NCBI GenBank assembly: GCA_033558025.1
Contig: JAUCEF010000006.1
Coordinates: 682,001-746,000 of the forward strand
DNA length: 64,000 nt
Direction of reading: 5' to 3'
Source of the DNA: Phytophthora sp. 'mugwort'
Taxonomy: Eukaryota > Oomycota > Peronosporomycetes > Peronosporales > Peronosporaceae
The translations under genes were made by a program, and so were the position numbers. Positions 43,396 to 55,280 of this stretch are shown here, one piece after another. The stretch's first letter is position 1, and every line of letters starts with the position of its first letter. Below the pieces are notes generated by a model. The model saw only the letters and a list, made by a program, of their open reading frames with translations, was not told the DNA's origin and ran no database searches.

Positions 43396-45584
43396 GTGGC
43401 TACAGCTCGCAGGCAGATGCCTGACTATTCACGTCGGATGCCAGCGACGAGGACACACCCAATAATGCTGCAAGGAGTATACCTGGATAAATTAGTGGCA
43501 TTCACCCCAAAGCGAGAGGCATGGATGAAATCCAAGCTCTATCGCCCTGTCGGAATAGCACACGTTGCCGGGCGTGTTTGTCGACGACCGATGCGAGGCA
43601 TGTTCGCTTCCCTTTTCGAAATTTGCTGACTTGATAGCCAATTTCAGAGCGCTGTGGAGCACATCAGCGTCGGCTGCGTTCAACGCGGTTTGGATAATTA
43701 CGAGGCACTTACCCGGTTGAAGGGTAACCCGGACTGGAAAGAGTTGGTGACTGGTGATGTTAACGACGACATTGACGTGGATGATGACGACGACTTGCAA
43801 GTGGCCGACGACTACGCAGAATTTGATCCTGGTACCTTGCTTCCGGCCAGTTTGGAAGAAGTGGAAGCCATTCAAAACTTGCGATTTGAACCTAGCGGAG
43901 AAGTGAAATGCACCGGCCGATCTTTACCAGCATGCCGACGGCACAACAAATACGGTTCTCCTACCTGCCTATAGGCACCTGTTTGAACAATCAGCCACCT
44001 CGGGCTTTTTCGCCTACTTGACTCTGTACTTTTGGTGCCAAGTACTGTTCGAGTCGAACAAATACGCTGTTGCCCACGACATCAAAGTTTCAGCTTCGTT
44101 CACACTCGCGGGGCGGATGGAATTACTAGGCATCATGTTCTACATGGCTTTGAATGACAAAGGAGGTTACGCAAAATTCTGGGGCCAGCAACCGGAAGAT
44201 ATGATATTTGGTGGGAACTCAATATCGTTGGATAGTGTGATGTCTTTCAATCGGTACAAACTGCTGCGACGATGTTTGAGTTTTAACGCTGTGCCAACAA
44301 CGCTTGATCGCGAAGCTGCTGCTCGTATAGGACCTCCGCTAAATTTACTTAAAGTCACTGGCGGCCTCTACATCAAGGTTGGACGGAATGTCGCTCTGGA
44401 CGAAGCCAACGTAGCGTGTCAATCTCGGCAAGGAAGACACATGATTGTATTTAATCCGATGAAGCCAAGAGGGAAGTATCATTTTCGATTCTACACTGTC
44501 TGCTGCTCTTCTACTTGGATAGCACTAAACTATACGCTGCATTGTAATAGATGTGATATTGGAGACCGACTTGATGGTGTTGTTGGACATGAAGAAGCGC
44601 CGTCTCTGCGGGCAGAATTTGATAAGGTGTCGAAGATTCGCCAGCATGTATTGGAAGTCGCGAGGCCGTTGTTCGGCTCCAAACGCATCGTCAGTGTGGA
44701 CAACTACTACACCTCAGTTCAACTGCTTCAAGAGATTGAGCTAAAGGGTCTGTGTGGTCGGGGAACCATCAAATCGAACAGCAAGCATTTCCCTCGCCAC
44801 ACGATTCTAGATGATACCAAATGTACTCGCTGTGATCTCTGCCAGGCCATCTCCCGGGATTACAGTATGATTGCTGCCTCGTGGTGCGACGGGGATGTCG
44901 TCGACATGGTGTCAAACGCCGACGCATCAATTATTAAACCTGCCACTAGGCTCTGTTGGTAATGCGTCGACTGAATTCGCAGCCCCCACATGCATTGGCG
45001 AGTACAATCAGAACATGCAAGGTGTGGACAGATTAGATCAGATCCGATATAGATTTTCTATTGCAGACGGCCACTCTTACAAGATATGGCATCAAACGTG
45101 CAATGTCAATCATGGACAGTTTGCTCTGTCCATGATTGACATTGCACGTTTGAACGCGTACTTGACATCTCGACTGGCAAAACCAGACCCAACCGTGCAT
45201 GACCTACATCGGCAATTCGTTATGGATTTGGCTAGTGAGCTCATGAACGGCAAGTGGGTCGAAGCTCTCAGCGAGGGCCGTATGATCTACGGAGCACGTT
45301 TGTTAGACGAAAATTTCGGAGTGAATGGCGGTGGAGATTCCAGCGTAACGCCATCTCAACGGTCAACTCACAGCGACGGCAGTCCACACCGGCGGTGCAT
45401 TGCCGTAGCCTCTAAGCAAATTCAGGATAAGAAGAGCAGGAAACGACGTAGATGTATAGTTTGCCGATGGGAAGACGGCTACCCGACGGAGGTGACAACA
45501 TACTGCCTCACTCATGGTGTGTGCTTATGTCGAGAAGTGAATGAAACATCACCAACAACGTGGATGGGTCCACAGCAATCATGA
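43396..45584 (+). pseudogene. piggyBac transposase (DDE_Tnp_1_7), frameshifted
   Basis: The N-terminal pieces (43396-43974) include an acidic DDIDVDDDDDLQVADDYAEF segment. After a frame change near 43970 the long frame 44018-44962 reads GIMFYMALNDKGGYAKFWG, VGRNVALDEANVACQSRQGR with NPMKPRGKYHF (first Asp), and RIVSVDNYYTSVQLLQEIEL (second Asp). A second frame change near 44940 leads to YNQNMQGVDRLDQIRYRFS (third Asp region) and DIARLNAYLTSRL. The C-terminus has a Cys/His-rich finger (RRRCIVCRWEDGY, YCLTHGVCLC). All catalytic Asp are visible, but the frame is broken at least twice and carries a 62-bp palindrome at 45092-45153. Confidence 0.9.
45092..45153. repeat. perfect 28-bp palindrome inside the piggyBac transposase
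   Basis: Arms 45092-45119 and 45126-45153 are exact reverse complements around a 6-nt loop. The right arm codes the expected family sequence (SMIDIARL), while the left arm reads QTCNVNHGQ, which looks like an inverted copy of it. Confidence 0.9.
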
Positions 45585-46022
45585 ACATGCTGGGATAAAT
45601 ACCACCAGTTTTATTTGCTCCAGAACCTATTCCCGACGAAAGGGAATATCCGCCAGGGATCATTGCTTGCTCAATTGAAGAGCGCTGCTACTGGCATCGA
45701 TCCTGCAAACCTCAGTCTAGCTGAACCTAGTCATTGCACCCCAAAGTCTGATGTCGTGCGTCAAATTGTCCTGTAATCACTGCCGGAAATGTGGCGACCG
45801 AGCTGGTGTGGCCGGTGGAGATGGTCGAACTGGTGCGGATGGGGGCAGTGCAGTTCCACACTCAAAATGGCGTGGCAGAGGTTTTGGTGCACGTGAACTA
45901 TGCCAGCTGCTGCCGTGAGGATGGTGCCCGCACGAGAATGTGGTCGAGCTGCCGCTGGACGTTAGATCACGAGCGAGTCGAAGTAGGCCCAGCTGTCGCC
46001 GCCGTGGACGCTGGCGCGGACA
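45585..46022. other. spacer between the convergent piggyBac genes
   Basis: Contains imperfect repeats of a GTGG(C)CGAGCTG(CC) motif between about 45790 and 46085 and no other recognised feature. The lost 3' part of the DOT1-like gene would have been here. Confidence 0.4.
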
Positions 46023-46935
46023 CTAAAAAATAGGTGGCTGAGCTGCCGTCGGACGCGGACACTGGGCGAGGTGGCCGAGCTGCCATTGGACAGGATATTT
46101 CGACCTGAGACAAAGAACGACGAGCTGCCGCTGACCCGCAGACACTTCAGACGTAGGAGCCTGCGTAGATAGCAGTGCGTCGCGCACATCAGCCGCTATC
46201 ATGGCCACCTTGCGAAGTAGCGGGTAGGCGTCAGCGTATCGCTGCATATGCTGCACGACGGGCTAGCATAGGTCAGCGTGTACCTCTATACCAAGGCACC
46301 CGCTGACATTCGTAGCCAGCGCGACTTGAACCAGAACGTTGCCAATCCCAGCGCCGACGCCCAGGAACACATCATCTTCGTCCAGCGGCCCCATCGCGGC
46401 AAGCATCGCGGCGACGCCCGATGCCAGCAGTTCGCCCGCGTTGTTTTGGGTCTTGCCCGACTCCTGGCGAATATCATTCGCGGCGATGTCGCTGAACACG
46501 GTCGCCTGTACGATGCTAGCATCCAGAGCTGTTATCAGTGCCACGGACGTCACCACCGGTACAGCCGCAGGCGGATCCTTCTCAGCAATTGCCGATCCCC
46601 GTTTCGGCATCTGCGGCACTGGTGCCCTAGCTGACGGCGATAGTTGAGTCGGCAGCGAATGCCTAGACCTAGCAGGAGGAATGCATACACCCCGACGACA
46701 GCACATTATGCCCTGGTGCAGATTCACTGAAGAAGCAGATAGGGAAATCTTTGACCCTCTTGCCGTAGGTTCGCTTGAGAGCCGCGAGGCGCACCCGTAG
46801 CTGCTTAGACGTCCGATTGGAGTTGGCCATACGCCGGACCATGTACTCCCACGCCACCCGGATGCCTTCCTTTTCAAACTCATGGGCGATCTGTACTAAC
46901 TGTTTGTCGTCCCAGTCGAGGAAGCTGGTGCGCAT
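46023..46935 (-). pseudogene. SANT-like plus DOT1-like methyltransferase gene carried by the piggyBac element
   Basis: Starts MRTSFLDWDDKQLVQIAHEF and continues VAWEYMVRRM and TSKQLRVRLAALKRTYGKRV, a SANT/Myb-like DNA-binding module. A frame change near 46720 leads to a Pro/Ala/Ser linker and then GPLDEDDVFLGVGAGIGNVL with VQVALATNVSGCLGIEVHA, which matches the S-adenosylmethionine-binding motif of DOT1 histone H3-K79 methyltransferases. A TAG follows (46263-46265), and the frame continues with QRYADAYPLLRKVAMIAADV. The rest of the DOT1 fold is not seen. One expected Asp (D-V-G-A-G) reads as Gly. It is convergent to the transposase and lies inside the TTAA-bounded element. Broken here, so not functional; the substrate is inferred only from family. 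Confidence 0.75.
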
Positions 46936-47403
46936 ACCGGCGTGTCACTTGATTTGACTCTGGCTGCACGGTCGCTTTGTGATGTATGTATCTTGCTGTT
47001 TGTATAGCTAGCAAGACTGGCGCTGAGTGTCTGAGACGGAGGGGGTAAGATATAATCAATCATGGGGATCCCCGGTTTATGGCCGTAATCAGGCGATTCC
47101 GGCGACGTGGCACGATACTTTACGAGCCAGATCTCCGCACACGCCTATACCCTCAAATCCGATTGGCAGAAACAAAAGACGATAGCGCCGACAGGCTTCA
47201 CAGCTAAAAGGGCACAAAATGCGCCATTGAAGAGCGCACTTTCGCACCGTGATTTGCTAACACCCTTAAAGGGCGAAATATGTGGCCTTTTACCGCGAAA
47301 GGGTTAATAGTCCGGGGAATAGCCGATCAACCAGGAATGGAATCCTAGTTGGAAACCTCTGAACTTTGATCCGATTTGGCCTAGAGCTGTATGACCAGGA
47401 AAC

Positions 47404-47580
47404 ATGGCGAAGAGCACCGAGCTGGAGAGCCCCGAGCTTTTCGGTGTGGAAAATATGGTCGAGAGTACTAAACGGTCCGGTGTGGATAGCGCGGCGGAGA
47501 TCCTCGAGCTGTCCGGTGCAGATTGCGCGGTGGAGAGCAACGGACTGTCCGGTGTGGTGAACGTGAGAGAGAGAGCGCAG
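47404..47580 (+). repeat. degenerate repeats of about 36 bp
   Basis: Units starting G(G)TCCGGTG(T/C)(G/A)GAT recur at about 36-37-bp spacing (near 47475, 47510 and 47546), with weaker upstream units. The period equals that of the minisatellite at 55.5-56.0 kb and preserves reading frame. Non-coding status is likely. Confidence 0.5.
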
Positions 47581-47924
47581 GGCGGGCAGGCCTGGAGAGC
47601 GCAGAGTTGTCCGCGATGGATTCTGGCTAGGTGAATGCAGAAGTGTCCGATAGGAAGTATACCGTGGAGTGCGATGACCTGTTCATCTCCGATCGATGAT
47701 GAACTGGCTGGCGTGGAGTACGCCGTCATGTGCGAGGAACTTTCCTGCTCGGAAGACGAGATGGCTGGCTTGGCGATTGATTTGCTGTCTGATGATGGAA
47801 ATGATGACGCTCCTGATATTTTGACCTGGAACGTATAGAAGAACGACTAAATGAAATGTAACATGAAACCTCTGTACTTTTATGGTCTTGACTTCGTCGA
47901 GCAATCCGAGGTTCTAGATGTCCA

Positions 47925-48860
47925 GTTCAACCTCAATGAATACACTGACGCTAATTCTGAGCTAGAGTTCCGCTTCAATATTTCAGCCATACGAGAGCTG
48001 TAGAGCTCCTTCGAGTACCTCGTGAAGTCGTCATCAGCTATTGAGTGCCAGCCATCGAAACACCCTGTATAAGTCTGTCAAGACAGGCGTTCCCGAAGCG
48101 ATATTTCGACATGATGAAAACCTCCAGCCGATTGATTTCCGGCCACGTCGAGGGTCTTTTTGCTCATGGTCGACCTCATTCACGACACATTTGCTGAAGT
48201 TATATTTGCCTCCCATTATTTCTTGGCGGAGAGGATGCAAACCTACTGTGACGCTGTGAATGCCAAAGATACCCCAATGAAAAGCAGTTTTGGATTTCCC
48301 GATGGAACTAAGGTCGCAATTGCTCGGCCCTCACCACGTCAGGGTGTCCGTGGTGAAAGCATTCAGCTGCATGTGTACAGCGGTCACAAACGCTACCATT
48401 GCTTCAGTTATTAAGCCGTTACAGCTGCTGATGGAATATGTGTGCATTTTTGGGGTCCAGTGGAAAGGAAGACGCCACGATTCTGCAATGCTTCACGCTA
48501 ACAAACTGCTCAAGTACTTCGATGGTCATTCTGACCGTAGTGGACGCGCTGTGTATGGGGCTCCCGCCTACGGGCTGCAAAAATACATTTTTAGCGGATT
48601 CAAAGATAACGTGAACGATCCTATTGAGCGAGAGTTCAACCGCGAAATGAGTAGTGTACTTGAGTCTATCGAGTGTAATCTCAAGGTCATGAAGACGCTG
48701 TAGCCGTACATTGACTAAAAAAAAGCTCGCCTTTCACCTGTAGGTAAATTTGTCAAGGTAGCAATGCTACTTACGGACTGCCACAGCTGCTACAGTCCCA
48801 ACCAGATCAGCTCTTATTTCAAAACGAGACCTCCATCTATGAAGGCTTATATTAGTTCAG
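47925..48860 (+). pseudogene. second PIF/Harbinger-type transposase remnant
   Basis: Pieces in at least two frames: VDLIHDTFAEVIFASHYFLA, then MKSSFGFPDGTKVAIARPSP (first Asp), HVYSGHKRYHCFSY followed by a frame change, VHFWGPVEGRRHDSAMLHAN and AVYGAPAYGLQKYIFSGFKD, where the second acidic position (usually GDPAYG) reads Gly-Ala-Pro. EFNREMSSVLESIECNLKVM includes the Glu region. The C-terminal piece near 48780-48860 is further shifted. The partner gene is convergent at 48857-49667. Confidence 0.75.
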
Positions 48861-49667
48861 CACGTTGTCAGCCATAGTAGAATGCATAGGAGACTCCATT
48901 GTAGAAAGCATAAGCATCTTGTCTAGACGTTCAATCTCCAAGCGAGCCAGCTCGAGCCGATACTTGCGCTCTTCTTCACAGTCCTTTCGCTCGTTGTTCC
49001 ACTTGCGTTCATTCATTCACGGTCAGTGGCACCCCCCTCCTGTTGCTCCTCCCAACGGCGCCGATGTACTTCTCTCTATTTCTCCGAATCCTCACGAATA
49101 GGGTCAACGACAGTGCCGACGTTCAATCTACGACGTTTAGTTAAGTAATTGGCGGTTTCAGTCTTGCAGTTCTTCATGCGAGCCGAAGAGGCAATGCGCA
49201 TCGCTTCGTCTGCATCCTCATCCGCTTTGATTTGTCCTTGATATCGCGAATACGTTGCGCTTCATTGTGAACGTGTCTTCAACCGCAGCAGTGACCTCAT
49301 CTAGAAGTTGACGCTTCTCCGTGTACTCCTCCGAAACGACTGACGCCTTCGCAGACTTGTCGTTGAAGGCTTTATTGGAATTTAGTAGTACGTTGAGGCG
49401 TGCCTGTGTCGACTTGTTGGTCAAATTATGCTTGGCAAAACCGTTAACCCCCTTCACCTTCTCAGCATTAACTGCCGAACCCTCCATGATGGACCCTATC
49501 AGCTGCAAATTGACGATCGGCTTGAACCTGGCGTAGCAAAACGAGGTCGTCTTCTTTGCTAAACTTCCTGTGCGCTTTATTCAAGGGGGGGTCTCAGAAG
49601 ACACGAGGGCCGACCTTGTTGATGAGACATCAACGGGCGTCTTAGAAGGTTTATCGTTGTTAGGTGG
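48857..49667 (-). pseudogene. accessory Myb/SANT-like gene of the second Harbinger element
   Basis: Starts at 49667 with PPNNDKPSKTPVDVSSTRSA and HRKFSKEDDLVLLRQVQA (SANT-like helix). After a frame change it continues GVNGFAKHNLTNKSTQARLN and FNDKSAKASVVSEEYTEKRQ. Then come LTKRRRLNVGTVVDPI and a terminal coiled segment (RQYRLELARLEIERLDKML) ending near 48857. At least three frame disruptions. Convergent to the transposase remnant, as in Harbinger elements. Confidence 0.65.
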
Positions 49668-51769
49668 CATGCTGGTGGCGAGAGCGCGACGGAGCGACAG
49701 AGAAAATTGGCGAATGCGTCGTTGACTGGTAGCGAATTAGCGTAATACACACTTACAAACAAAATGATAGTATTATTCTTCCCTATTGGCTGGATGAGGT
49801 TTGTCTCTGAAAACGCTAGGACTGTTTTCTTGGCAGTGTCCGTGTCCGTTATCAGCTTCTGGAACCGGATGAGAACCCTGAATGCAAAGCTCTCTAATAC
49901 CGGTTATCACAATCTGAACATCACATTGGAGAATGGTACACTGTACCGGTATGCGCCATGCTCACTATAAGCGGATGCAATTGGTTGTCAGTGTTCAACA
50001 CTAGCCTTTGGGCAGTATTAATATGATTCAACTAATTAAGAAACAAGAGATTCGGGCAAGTTAAAGAAGTCTCAGCATATTCTCAATTTGTCTGGGATAT
50101 ATAGGTAACAAGTTGGTAATGCAGTTCGGTTCCTGCCCGTCCACTCCCATGACCTGACTTCGGGTCTCTGCACCAGATGGACGCAAATACCAAGGATAAT
50201 ATTATCTTATCCTCAAGTTCGTTTTTGGGTAGAGTTTTTGCCGTATGGATGACAAGCTGTTTTGACTATTTCCCCTCTTTTAGCCCAATTATCTTTCTTT
50301 AATACCCATTGACTATGTTAGTATACGATCGGTATACCCACATGACATGATCGGACCCATTTAATAAATAGTCTAAAGTGCAACACTTGGTAGATTACGT
50401 TAATGTGAACTCCGCAGAGACGCCGCCGCCCGAACAGCAACATCGCAGATGGATGAAGTGCGTGCTTCATCAGAAGAATCGACCTTGCAGGTTGTCCCCC
50501 CTAAGCTGACATGGGTTAGAGAAAACACGGGTGAAAGTATAGGTAAACATAGACTCAGGTTACAAATTTGGCTTCCCACTTTGTTATATCCGACCCAGAA
50601 ATTATGCAGACGTATCCAAGCATTAATAAACACCGGGGTGTTTTTCAAACTGATGCAGGAGCCTTTTTAGAAGTCCACACTTATTAACGAGTATACCGAA
50701 GAACATTTTAATTTAAATTGGCATTACTGAGGAAGAATTCTAATTATCTGATCGCTTGAACTACCGTCAATGCCCCCACAAAAAAAAAAAACTCGACTAC
50801 ACAGGGTACTACGGGTACTCGAAAAGGTCACAACCGACTACACAGGGTACTACGGGTACTCGAAAAGGTCACAACCGACCAACAGGGCGCCAATACAATC
50901 CGGCAGAGCACCTTCCGTGCGAATCAAGCTTAAGCCGGCAGCGACACACCCATTTCATCGTGTGCACGTAAAAATATTAAAGCCACCTATAAGATAGCTC
51001 GTAAGACAGCAAGAACGGTTCGGTAGAATCCAGCTCGGCTAGTCCCTGTATAACCCGAGCGTCGCGGCCTAGCGATATCTTTTCCTTGCGGGTTCTGCAT
51101 CAAAGAAAAATATTATACCAACCCCCTTCCAATGGAAGGCATTTTTCTTAGATCCCTTTCAAGAAGCAGGCATTTCGCATGGGCTCCCGATTACTCGGCC
51201 CCCTACACAGCCTTGTTGATGTTCTTCACGTACTTCCTTTCAGCGACGGTAAGCACCGCAGGCAGGACGACAGCACTGCAATGTTCTTTTTCATAAAACG
51301 AAGTCATGGGCACATGCAGCCCAATGGGTATCTTCCCAATCACAAAAAGTTCGTATTTGAAAGCATATGACCGGAGGAACTGGCTGAGAATGGTTCAAAG
51401 CTTAACTGATGAAATTTGTGTCACTATCCCATAGCAATATTGGCACTTCAAAGATTAACGGAACGACCAAGACCAATGAAGGACTGGGCAATTTGGAAAG
51501 ATGCATGATTGTACTCGAAATTTCCATACCAAAAGTGTATAATTGTGATCGCGATTCCATGATGTTACTCACTGATCGCATGTCTTACTAGTTTCAAAAG
51601 CATTACATGTACCATCCAACATATGGCACAAACCGTTCCGAACGGTTTGCGTGTATACATCGCTCCACCCTTCAGATAATCAGTTCATTACAGTGTAACT
51701 ATCAACGGTCGAGTACGGAATGTTGCTGTAGAGCATGTCGAGCTATGCGTCCTGCTTCTTGTTCTGGTA
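49668..51769. other. 2.1 kb without a recognised gene
   Basis: Short frames only. It holds a few taccggta-type motifs (49886-49955, near 50330) like those at 1.86-2.09 kb, and the two-unit 41-bp tandem repeat at 50794-50875. Confidence 0.4.
50794..50875 (+). repeat. tandem repeat, 41 bp x 2
   Basis: Two identical head-to-tail units beginning CGACTACACAGGGTACTACG, at 50794-50834 and 50835-50875. Confidence 0.9.
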
Positions 51770-52650
51770 CTCATACCTTAGAGACTTGATGGTCCTGTGC
51801 GTCATAGACTGAAGGGCAGCTGTTGTGTCCCGCGGAAGCTTGTGGATCACCACATTGGACGGTTAGACAGGATCGTCGTTATGGGATGACACATTGTCGA
51901 TGAGAAGCAATATGTGTCTTTGTTCCAGCTGCATCCGTTTGCTTAAGCCCGTAAGTCATTCACAATACTTCTCCGTATTCATCCAAGCTTTAACCGTATT
52001 TGTGTAGGTAGCCTCGATCTCAGCGAATATACTGCGATTCTTCAAAGTGTGTGGTACCTTGCGCTTCCTCTAAGTGCATCGGAAGCCTTTCAGTGCCGTC
52101 AGCGTGGTAGCCACGCATACCGTGATTCTGTGCTTGCTCTGCTTCTTCCCTTTTTCCTTCTTGTCGACCGTAAGCGAACCTCTCGGCTCTCTTTTGTAAA
52201 ATAACGCCGTCTCGTCCATATTATAGACGTCACGAGGGTGATAGTGTGAGATTGTGGTTTGAAGCGCCTTGGTCCCTTCCTCCACCGATTCGTCGTCCGA
52301 CTAGCCGCCCTCGCCACGGCGCATAGAGAACCATAGCCGAGTGCGCTGCTGAAAGCGATACAATCACTCATGGCTCTGTGAACTGCCGCTGGGTAGCCAC
52401 ACGCCCTCACGCGACGCGATTTTTAGCAGTTGGGGCCTGTAATGGTGTCGTTGTCTTGCTAGACCATATACACATAGATTCGACGCATGATGTTGTCGTA
52501 TAATGCACGTAGTGCGGATGGTAAAAAATTGACGTTTTCGGCAGTTGTGGGCGTCCGGAAAATCCGCAAAGTCCGCTGACCTCTTTAGAATGTTTTAAAT
52601 AGTAGAGCACTCGACAGCTAAGGGAGTCTTGAAGTGCTTGGTGGCACAAT
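51770..52650 (-). pseudogene. second pogo/Tigger-like (DDE_1) transposase remnant
   Basis: In order on the minus strand: an N-terminal piece 52649-52407; a piece with AVHRAMSDCIAFSSALGYGS (52410-52290); HYHPRDVYNMDETALFYKRE with HRITVCVATTLTALKGFRC (first Asp; to about 52070); ILLLIDNVSSHNDDPV (second Asp, about 51930-51880); and NVVIHKLPRDTTAALQSMTH, where the third acidic residue seems replaced. Several frame changes. I did not find terminal repeats. Confidence 0.8.
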
Positions 52651-54299
52651 CAGCAAGCTTAAAGTGAGACGACGACGGCTCTCCCTTAGACATTTCGTAC
52701 TGAGTACAAGAAGCTATCCCTCACTTGACAACCACCACCATCCCGCTCTGTGCTGCGCACCGATACTCGACGGCGACACTCTGGCGTATGCCTTCTCGCG
52801 ATGGGTGCGTCCACTTGCCTACTTCGTGACAACTCTAACACTTGAGCTTCACTCGGCAAATCCAGCACTTAAGCCTTGTTCGGCAAATACAACATCGGCA
52901 GCGTCTTTGCCGGCAAATGTAACACTGTTGCGTCTTTGCGATCCATCCACGGATCCACTTCGCTGTCCTTGGGCGCTCCGTCCCTTCACGCCGGCGAGCT
53001 TTTGCTGGGCGCCCGTTGACGTCGCTTCCCAGCCGCACATTGAGTCGTTGCTCGTGCCGTCCTGTCGCTCACCTCCTTCGCACGTCCATCGTGCGGCCGC
53101 TCGCAGCTGCTCACTTAGCCTCCCGTGTGCTCCATCCACACTCCGCGGCCATCGTCCTTGAATCCCGCCTCGGTCTTCGCCTGTTCCTGCCGTCTGTGTC
53201 TACCTTTTTCCGTTGCTGCTACTGTCTGGCGCCAGGGTGCAAGTCTCCATACCCCAGGCGGCTTGCCTTTCCAGCGGGTCAGTCCCTGACAAGCTGGCTC
53301 GCTGGCGTCATCGTCGTTCCCCGCGTGGTCACCGGTGGTTGTCTTTCCTTCGTCCTGTCGCTCCTGCTGTCGCACTCCGGTCTCGAATAGCCACATATTT
53401 TACTGTACGCTTTTTCGCAAGACTCAATGTAGTATAGCAGGACGGGCGACGTTCCGTGATGGTTAAAAAAGGAAAACGAAAATGGCTCGTTGTATTGGAT
53501 GCCTTCGCGCCAAGCTTTGAAAGCAGATCGCTGATGCGTGCCATCCCTCCTCGAGGAGGGGGGGATCTCTTGAGGTTAAGTTTGTGGCAAAGGTGATGCG
53601 CAAGCTGCCCATAGCTTCGTTGCGCAACCAAAGTACATCATCATTAGGTCATGCAGGTTATGGAGAGGTACCCGTGCCGAAAACGAGGTGCGCGAATGTA
53701 CTTTCCAGTGTCTCCAGCTCTCATATAGATACATTCTCAGTGTATCAGCCCCCCCCCATCTTACATGTATGTACATGTTTCCGTCTCGCATCCCACTCCA
53801 TTGCGCTGATAATCGTCGCTGTTGGTTAACTCTGTTCCTCATCTCTCTTTGAACTCTTGTCTCTCATCGTCGTAGTTTCGGTACAGGTACAATGTTCAAA
53901 AGCTGCAGCAACCTTTTGAACTGCGTGGGCATAGACGTTTGGTCAATATTTCTTCAAGTATCTCTTTAGATGGGCAGTACGCCTACGAAACCTCGCCTCG
54001 CTCATAGTAGTCACGAAATTACGGTATTCGAGATGAGTACTTTCATCTTGTGGGTTCGCTTTAATGACCGCCGCTGCCGTTTGCTTGTCATTATACAAAA
54101 TTGTTTTCTTGCGTTGAAGTTCGAGTATTGTCTGTCATAAGTGTGACAATGGTCGTGTCTCCGACTGGGCCGTGCCATTGTCGTGATTACATCTGCCCGT
54201 TAGTATAGAGTCCTAGTCTATCAAAAGGGGTTGTTCACCTTCGTGGTTTTCTCCTCCTCAATCCCAAATTTGCTCCGCGGGTAACATTCACCTCTTTTA
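52651..54299. other. 1.6 kb, no recognised gene
   Basis: The G+C-rich part at 52.63-53.44 kb gives frames of up to 175 aa on both strands but no known protein. A run of loosely repeated CGGCAAATnnAACA units (about 30-bp spacing) lies at 52846-52930. A perfect short hairpin, CCCTCCTCGAGGAGGG, occurs near 53547. Confidence 0.35.
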
Positions 54300-55280
54300 T
54301 TTTATTTTACTATATCCTTATTTTCCATCCAAATCTACCAAACCTGCGCACCATGCCGATAAGACGCTGCTTGTGGCTTAAATACATGTAGGTACAATTG
54401 TCCATCTGCAGCACGTATCCAGATATAGACTTACGATCATCTTTCTTATTTTCCAGATCCGCATCTGCACAAGACAATCTATTTGCACCACCGGGATACG
54501 TGGTTTCCATGCATTCACATACACCAGAACCTGTAAGTCCGGCTTGTTGATTCTTGTCCATACAAATCCGTAATCGGATTTCCCTCTCAAGTAACGCAGT
54601 GCCACCTTGGCGGATATATATGCTCGCAAGTATTGTAATTTAGATATTTTCTACCGTTCATGCAGCATTGGCAATGTCTGGGCGTGTACATTGCACCAGA
54701 TATTGTAGTTTACCCTTATCCATCTTGCAGTGAGCTATAATCTAATCCGAGTATGTCTTTTGGGAAATCGCCAGTATGCGTCCGGTCACGCACGTTATCT
54801 CCATTCCTTGCAAACGATTTAAATTGCCTAAGTCCTTAATCTTCAATTCGCTCTTGAGCTCAGCTAGCGCTATTTCAGTGTCGGCGTCAGTGCCAACAAT
54901 AAACAAATTGTCGATATACAGTTACAGATCTTTTGTTTCCTCATTTTAGACGTTTACGCCGGTATCCATCTCCAAACGTTTGGGACCACATTTTCGTAAG
55001 TAATCGCCGCGAATCTTGTACCAATTGTTGGCGCCTGCCTGGGGACGTATATGCTCATGCTTGAGCTTGCAGATATGGTCATAACCATCACCGAAATAAT
55101 TTGGTTGTTTCATGTATATCGGCACCATCAAGAGGACCAGAAACATCCGGTAAATCCAACTTGCCGGCTGAATAGGCCAAATAATGCCGGACATTGAATC
55201 GCGCACGGAAGTTTTGAGTAGAAAGCTTAATAATAGTAATAAAGCAATTATACGTAATTACGAATATTTCCAAATACTGT
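54300..55280 (-). pseudogene. Ty1/copia retrotransposon fragment (reverse transcriptase / RNase H)
   Basis: The upstream part reads IYMKQPNYFGDGYDHICKLK, then WYKIRGDYLRKCGPKRLEMD (copia RT). The middle part, in another frame near 54960-54760, carries the RT active-site surroundings (YIDNLFIVGTDAD) and ELKIKDLGNLNRLQGMEI. The 54629-54310 part carries the RNase H side (KVALRYLRGKSDYGFVWTR) and LQMDNCTYMYLSHKQ. gag, integrase and LTRs were not found. Broken by stops and frame changes. Confidence 0.7.

Larger units (their letters stand above)
41757..47303 (+). mobile_element. piggyBac element with TTAA target duplication, carrying a DOT1-like gene
   Basis: TTAA at 41753-41756 precedes TCCTTTCGCG, and CGCGAAAGGG precedes TTAA at 47304-47307. 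The ends are inverted repeats with one mismatch, and TTAA is the hallmark target of piggyBac. Related subterminal blocks (AAAAGGGCACAA...CGCC) occur at about 41814 and 41920 on the left and 47207 on the right. The 5.5-kb element holds a broken piggyBac transposase (+) and a convergent SANT/DOT1-like gene (-). Confidence 0.85.

Noticed and set aside
50794..50875. Possible CRISPR-like repeat
   Set aside because: Only two adjacent identical units with no spacers; a plain tandem duplication in a eukaryotic genome.
52634..53437. Frames of 175 and 124 aa (+) and 96 aa (-)
   Set aside because: No recognisable family; G+C-rich composition leaves several frames open on both strands.
53540..53565. CCCTCCTCGAGGAGGG hairpin as a terminator
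   Set aside because: No gene ends there and bacterial-type terminators are not expected in this genome.
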